A stretch of 18,673 bases of DNA from JADLHS01 sp964553795 (lineage in GTDB: Bacteria > Verrucomicrobiota > Verrucomicrobiia > Limisphaerales > JADLHS01), in NCBI GenBank assembly GCA_964553795.1, contig CAZKMR010000092.1, positions 1 through 18,673 on the forward strand. The letters are read 5' to 3'. A program made the position numbers and the translations under genes. Positions 15,524-18,673 of the stretch are shown here, piece after piece (positions within the stretch are counted from its first letter, which is position 1; the number at the start of each line of letters is the position of its first letter). Below the pieces are notes generated by a model, which saw only the letters and a program-made list of their open reading frames with translations, was not told the DNA's origin and did no database searches.

Positions 15524-15993
15524 AGCGCCGCCAGGACTTCGGTAGCGTGCTCCTCCGGCTTCACTTTGGGCCAGATGTGTTTAATCCGGCCCTCCGGCCC
15601 AATCAGAAACGTGACGCGGTGCACGCCCTGATATTTTCGGCCCATGAACGTTTTCTCGCCCCACACCCCGTAAGCCGTGACAATTTTCTTGTCCACGTCC
15701 GCCAGGAGCGGAAACGGTAACTGATATTTTTCCACGAATTTGTCGTGCGCCTTCACCGGGTCCACACTCACGCCCAGCACCACCGCGCCTTTCTTTTTGA
15801 AGGACGCAAACTGGTCGCGAAACGCACAAGCCTCCTTGGTGCAACCCGGCGTGTCATCTTTGGGATAGAAATACAGAATGACGTTCTTCCCCTTGAAATC
15901 GGCGAGGGAAACGGTTTTGCCGCCGTTACTTTGGGCGGAAAAAGCGGGAGCGACATCGCCGGGTTTCAAACTCAGTTCAGGTTCTTTCGCCAT
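15520..15993 (-). CDS. bcp: Thioredoxin-dependent thiol peroxidase, Bcp/PrxQ type
   Basis: This 157-residue cytoplasmic peroxiredoxin reduces hydrogen peroxide and organic hydroperoxides with electrons from thioredoxin. The active site TPGCTKEAC contains Thr48, the peroxidatic Cys51 and a resolving Cys56 five residues later, the pattern of atypical two-Cys Bcp/PrxQ enzymes. Other family blocks are GDVAPAFSAQSNGGKTVSL, NVILYFYPKDDTPGC, VVLGVSVDPVKAHDKF, FPLLADVDKKI, and the C-terminal GVHRVTFLIGPEGRIKHIW. Length is normal for the family. The ATG at 15993 gives the expected short N terminus; no Shine-Dalgarno sequence is evident. It is convergent with the PLP enzyme gene (stop codons overlap by four bases) and divergent from the methyltransferase cassette. 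Confidence 0.95.
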   Translation of the reverse strand: MAKEPELSLKPGDVAPAFSAQSNGGKTVSLADFKGKNVILYFYPKDDTPGCTKEACAFRDQFASFKKKGAVVLGVSVDPVKAHDKFVEKYQLPFPLLADVDKKIVTAYGVWGEKTFMGRKYQGVHRVTFLIGPEGRIKHIWPKVKPEEHATEVLAAL

Positions 15994-16020
15994 GATGGCT
16001 TATGGTGTACTAGAATTCCC

Positions 16021-16032
16021 GTTTTGCAAAAC
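16021..16032. promoter_or_regulatory. 12-bp perfect palindrome upstream of bcp
   Basis: GTTTTGCAAAAC is its own reverse complement and lies 28 bases upstream of the bcp start, in the interval divergent from the methyltransferase. The position suits an operator for a dimeric regulator of either gene, but no promoter elements could be placed, and a palindrome this short can occur by chance. Confidence 0.3.
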
Positions 16033-16068
16033 CTGCTCCGCCACATCATCCGGCTGAAATCCTCGCTT

Positions 16069-16098
16069 GATCCGCTCCCCTGATCTGATCAATTGATC
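16069..16098. promoter_or_regulatory. Cluster of four GATC sites before the methyltransferase gene
   Basis: GATC occurs at 16069, 16082, 16087 and 16095, and the last two form the perfect 12-bp palindrome GATCAATTGATC (16087-16098), ending five bases before the GTG at 16104. A Dam-like enzyme would be expected to methylate exactly these sites, so the cluster may report methylation state to the cassette promoter. The clustering is seen directly; the regulatory role is inference. Confidence 0.5.
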
Positions 16099-16103
16099 CC
16101 GGC

Positions 16104-17201
16104 GTGCCGAAGAAATCGAAGCCACGCCGTCCGCAAGGACCGGAGCGCGGTTCTGGTCAAAGACCGAGCCGCAGCCATACCGCCAGCCCTGCGGCTGATG
16201 CTGCGCACACAGCCGCGCTCCTGCCCAAACCCCTTTACGGCCGCCAGCCGCCAAAGGTAGGGTCGTCGCGCTGCGACAGCCCTACCACCAACGGCCACCA
16301 CGCCCCCCTCCACGACACCCAACTCGCTTTCCGCACCGTCGCCATTGATGCGCCCGTCGCAGCCCAACCCTTCCTCAAATGGGTCGGCGGCAAAGGCCAA
16401 CTCCTCGACCAGCTCGACAAATTCTTTCCGGCCCGGCTCGACCGCTACTTTGAACCCTTCGTCGGCGGCGGCGCCGTGTTCTTTCACCTCAAACACCGCT
16501 TTCCCGGAATGCGCGCCTTCCTGCGCGACATCAACCCCGAACTCATCAACACCTACCGCGCCGTCCGCGACCGCCCGCAGGAACTCATGCGTCGCCTCGA
16601 CCAGCACGCCGCCGAATTCAAAGCCAAAGGCGACGACTACTTCTACCTCGTCCGCTCCCAACACGACCTCGCCGGCGATGAAAAGAAAATCGTCGAACGC
16701 GCCGCCCGCATGATTTTTCTCAACAAAACCTGCTTCAACGGCCTCTGGCGCGTCAACGCCCGCGGCGAATTCAACGTCCCCGTCGGCTCGTATAAAAACC
16801 CCCGGCTCTACGACGAGGAGAATATCTGGGCCGCCAGCCGCGCCCTGCAAGACGCGCAACTGGAAGTGCAGGACTTCCGCCGCACCTTCAGCGAAACCCG
16901 GCGCGACGATTTCATCTACGTTGACCCGCCGTATTATCCCGTTTCAGCCACCGCCAGTTTCACCTCCTATGCGAAGGAGGAATTTGGCGAAGGCGAACAG
17001 CGCGAACTCCACGCCGTGTTTGCCGAGGCGGCGCGACGCGGCGTGCGCGTGATGCTCTCCAATTCCGACACCCGGTTCATCCGCAACCTGTATGGCGACT
17101 TTCAAATCCACACCGTCCAAGCGCGCCGGGCCATCAACTGCGACGGCTTGAAGCGTGGGGAGGTGAATGAAGTTGTGGTGGTCGTGGTGAAATCTGGTTG
17201 A
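16104..17201 (+). CDS. Dam-like DNA adenine N6-methyltransferase (D12 class)
   Basis: The catalytic domain (about residues 88-365) transfers a methyl group from S-adenosylmethionine to adenine, very likely in GATC. It has the Dam/DpnM signatures: FLKWVGGKGQLLDQL (from residue 90), motif I EPFVGGGAVFF (from 117), LNKTCFNGLWRVNARGEFNV, catalytic motif IV Asp274-Pro-Pro-Tyr277 in YVDPPYYPVSATASFTSY, VMLSNSD, and a C-terminal RAINCDGLKRGEVNEVVVV. The first 85 or so residues are Pro/Arg/Ala/Ser-rich, contain a REP-like hairpin (16257-16285) and have no counterpart in Dam. The true start is unclear, because no ATG, GTG or TTG lies in frame between 16104 and the first motif; an ATT at 16344 is the only rare-type candidate. 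A DpnI-like gene follows within 33 bases. Confidence 0.9.
   Translation: MPKKSKPRRPQGPERGSGQRPSRSHTASPAADAAHTAALLPKPLYGRQPPKVGSSRCDSPTTNGHHAPLHDTQLAFRTVAIDAPVAAQPFLKWVGGKGQLLDQLDKFFPARLDRYFEPFVGGGAVFFHLKHRFPGMRAFLRDINPELINTYRAVRDRPQELMRRLDQHAAEFKAKGDDYFYLVRSQHDLAGDEKKIVERAARMIFLNKTCFNGLWRVNARGEFNVPVGSYKNPRLYDEENIWAASRALQDAQLEVQDFRRTFSETRRDDFIYVDPPYYPVSATASFTSYAKEEFGEGEQRELHAVFAEAARRGVRVMLSNSDTRFIRNLYGDFQIHTVQARRAINCDGLKRGEVNEVVVVVVKSG
16257..16285. repeat. REP-like palindrome, copy D
   Basis: GTAGGG (16257-16262) pairs with CCCTAC (16280-16285) around the core GTCGCGCTGCGAC, with only a two-base internal mismatch. The core is identical to copies A and C near 13.7-13.9 kb, with a four-base rather than five-base spacer after GTAG. 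It lies in the apparently non-conserved N-terminal part of the methyltransferase frame, which supports that segment being leader rather than coding sequence. Confidence 0.7.
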
Positions 17202-17234
17202 GATGGCATCGCCGCAGTGATCTACTCACCGCCG

Positions 17235-18002
17235 ATGAATCTTTCCATGGCCGGCGAACTTGCCGCTGCTTATACAAGCGGTTCGCAAAAGGCTGGAAAT
17301 GTAACGGAAGCTTGGGGCGCGGAAAACTTTTATTGCCTGAACTGTTCTTCTCCAAAATTGGATTGGCTTAAACCGGGCACGAAAGCCAGCGACTATCGCT
17401 GTCCGAGTTGCGGGTTCTGGTATCAGCTCAAAAGCAAAAAGTCGCGCATCGGCAGTTCCATTCGCGACGGCGCTTACGGCGCGATGATGGAAGCTATCAA
17501 GGAAGACCGCACCCCCAACTTCTTTTTCCTGCATTACGATTTGGCGACGTGGAGCGTTCGCAATCTTTTGCTCGTTCCCCATTTTGCTTTTCCGCCGTCC
17601 GCCATCATCAAATGCCCGCCACTTTCGGCCACCGCGCGCCGCGCTGGTTGGGTTGGTTGCAACTTCGCCCTGAGCAGGATTCCGGTTGAAGCACGCATCG
17701 CTGTCGTCGCAGAGAAACAGATTACTCCACCCGATGAAGTTCGCGCTCAATTCCGCAAGGTTAAACCGCTCAAAGAGATTCCCATCACCAAACGCGGTTG
17801 GATGTTGGACATTTTGAACATCGTCCATCGGCTGGGGAAGTTGGAATTCACGAACCAAGACGTCTACGCCTTTGAACGTGAATTGGAGGGGCTGCATCCG
17901 GGGAATCGCCACATCCGTGACAAGATTCGCCAGCAGCTTCAGAATTTAGCAAAGGCCGGCCTGCTAATTCACGCCGGTCGCAATGATTATCGGTTGAAGT
18001 AG
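17235..18002 (+). CDS. DpnI-family restriction endonuclease homologue with QxK active site
   Basis: This 255-residue protein is collinear with DpnI (Gm6ATC-cutting nuclease of Streptococcus pneumoniae, about 254 residues). The N-terminal PD-(D/E)XK domain has a treble-clef-like zinc site (Cys34, Cys37, Cys56, Cys59), the catalytic Asp53 and Lys66 (QLKSKK), then DGAYGAMMEAI, TPNFFFLHYD and the signature SATARRAGWVGCN. The C-terminal winged helix (about 180-255) shows KRGWMLDILNIVHRL, FTNQDVYAFERELEGLH and IRDKIRQQLQNL, matching the DpnI methyl-adenine reader. Residue 64, Glu in DpnI as I recall it, is Gln here (codon CAG at 17424). The ATG at 17235 matches the DpnI start; a GTG at 17217 would add six residues. 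It is more A/T-rich than its neighbours. Whether it cuts methylated or unmethylated GATC cannot be read from sequence. Confidence 0.9.
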   Translation: MNLSMAGELAAAYTSGSQKAGNVTEAWGAENFYCLNCSSPKLDWLKPGTKASDYRCPSCGFWYQLKSKKSRIGSSIRDGAYGAMMEAIKEDRTPNFFFLHYDLATWSVRNLLLVPHFAFPPSAIIKCPPLSATARRAGWVGCNFALSRIPVEARIAVVAEKQITPPDEVRAQFRKVKPLKEIPITKRGWMLDILNIVHRLGKLEFTNQDVYAFERELEGLHPGNRHIRDKIRQQLQNLAKAGLLIHAGRNDYRLK

Positions 18003-18008
18003 CAAGTC

Positions 18009-18443
18009 ATGGGACTGCTCGACGACTTATTTGAAATCATTTTTCCCCGGAAACAATACGGGACGCGCCGAACCGTCAAACTCGGCGTAGAAGTCCGCAG
18101 CCGCGCTGAAGAACAAATCGCCAACTATTTCGATTCAATCGGTCTTCGTTACCAATACGAAAAGGAAATCGAAACCGGGATTTGGATATTCACCGAGAAA
18201 GTCAGCGCGCCGGATTTTTATCTGCCGGATTACGATGTCTATGTCGAGTATTGGGGAATGGTCAACGTGGACAACAATTACGACCGGAATAAATACCAGC
18301 GGGCGATGAAATATAAAATGGCGCGTTACTACGACCTCGGCATCAAGTTCATTTCGATTTACCCGGACAATATGAAAAATCTCGATTGGATTTTCCGAAA
18401 GAAATTCAAAAAGGTCACCGGCATTGATTTGCCGAGGAAATGA
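18009..18443 (+). CDS. Small PD-(D/E)XK-like nuclease, third gene of the cassette
   Basis: This 144-residue protein looks like the small nuclease domains found in helicase-associated and Vsr-like PD-(D/E)XK proteins. It has an N-terminal helix with Glu34-Glu35 (VRSRAEEQIANYFDSIGL), then YQYEKEI, Pro68-Asp69 (APDFYLPDYD) and Glu80 in VYVEYWG. A helix with several Lys residues (NKYQRAMKYKMARYY) and a strand FISIYPDN follow. The usual ExK reads E-Y-W, so the catalytic Lys is replaced or moved to the downstream helix. It begins six bases after the DpnI-like stop, so it is almost certainly co-transcribed. Its A/T-rich composition matches the nuclease gene. I infer a role with the methyltransferase/DpnI pair, such as a second nuclease, a nickase or a structural partner; the family is not one I can name securely. 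Confidence 0.65.
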   Translation: MGLLDDLFEIIFPRKQYGTRRTVKLGVEVRSRAEEQIANYFDSIGLRYQYEKEIETGIWIFTEKVSAPDFYLPDYDVYVEYWGMVNVDNNYDRNKYQRAMKYKMARYYDLGIKFISIYPDNMKNLDWIFRKKFKKVTGIDLPRK

Positions 18444-18461
18444 TTCCGCAGCTACTTCCGT

Positions 18462-18673
18462 TCACTCCGGCTTGAGCAGCAGCAGGTGAATTTCCGCGAC
18501 GGTTTGGTCGGAATACGGTTCATCCCCGAGCGCTTCGTTGGCGGCCACCAAAACCAGACTGCCGAGCAAACCATCGCGGGCGCGGGGCGGGAATTGCGGC
18601 GGCAGGTCGAACTGCTGCGCGAGTTGGTCGTGGGCCAGCCGGCAGAGCCGGTCGAATTCCTCCGCCGGAAAGT
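18462..18673 (-). CDS. C-terminal part of an unknown protein, cut by the window edge
   Basis: The minus strand is open from the right edge to a TGA at 18464-18462, about 69 codons, with no start inside the window. The segment is Leu/Ala-rich and soluble in character, including FDRLCRLAHDQLAQQFDLPP, GLLGSLVLVAANEALGD and the C terminus VAEIHLLLLKPE. Third codon positions are mostly G or C, which supports real coding and contrasts with the A/T-rich gene before it. It is convergent with the small nuclease gene, 18 bases apart, and probably marks the return to host sequence. I do not recognise the family. Confidence 0.6.
   Translation of the reverse strand, partial: FPAEEFDRLCRLAHDQLAQQFDLPPQFPPRARDGLLGSLVLVAANEALGDEPYSDQTVAEIHLLLLKPE

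Noticed and set aside
16089..16859. 256-codon minus-strand frame rich in Val, Ala, Glu and Gly
   Set aside because: It is the complement of the methyltransferase gene. The composition is what a GC-rich gene gives on its opposite strand, while the plus strand carries clear catalytic motifs.

Overview
The window looks like a chromosomal segment of a Verrucomicrobiota bacterium, probably of the Pedosphaera/Limisphaera type. The main reasons are a DUF1501 protein coupled to a PSCyt1-PSCyt2-PSD1 cytochrome-type protein (a pairing typical of Verrucomicrobiota and Planctomycetota), a moderately high GC content, abundant multidomain sensor kinases, and start codons that mostly lack a clear Shine-Dalgarno sequence. 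This placement is inferred from gene content; there is no rRNA in the window.

Region 1 (214-9038, all on +) is a dense two-component signalling cluster. In order it holds a receiver-only regulator, a second receiver lacking its phosphoacceptor Asp, a GAF histidine kinase with a disturbed start, an XRE-receiver fusion behind a 20-bp palindrome, a PAS-PAS histidine kinase whose two PAS units are a recent 384-bp tandem duplication, an Rcp1-like single receiver overlapping it, and a 1202-residue hybrid kinase (REC-PAS-GAF-PAS-PAS-PAS-HisKA-HATPase-REC). The tight spacing suggests one or two operons in which kinases and stand-alone receivers exchange phosphate.

Region 2 (9078-13726) holds a minus-strand zinc-ribbon membrane protein. 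Divergent from it is the Tat-exported DUF1501 / PSCyt pair, whose reading frames overlap by four bases. The start of the PSCyt gene contains a 64-bp hairpin repeat that is translated as part of the signal-peptide region.

Region 3 (13727-15993) contains a cluster of REP-like palindromes, a complete bacterial type A RNase P RNA (rnpB) on the minus strand with a good sigma-70 promoter, a BioF/KBL-family PLP enzyme, and a convergent Bcp-type peroxiredoxin whose stop codon overlaps that of the PLP gene.

Region 4 (16069-18443) is the most unusual part. A Dam-like (D12 class) adenine methyltransferase is followed closely by a full-length DpnI homologue and by a small PD-(D/E)XK-like protein. DpnI itself cuts methylated GATC, so a functional Dam beside a functional DpnI should be lethal; one of the two must have changed. 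The DpnI-like protein has Gln in place of the catalytic Glu (D-QLK instead of D-ELK). Four GATC sites lie in the 30 bp before the methyltransferase reading frame, and by eye only one more occurs in the following 2.5 kb. I read this as a candidate undescribed restriction-modification or defence cassette built on a DpnI fold. A partial minus-strand gene of unknown function closes the window.
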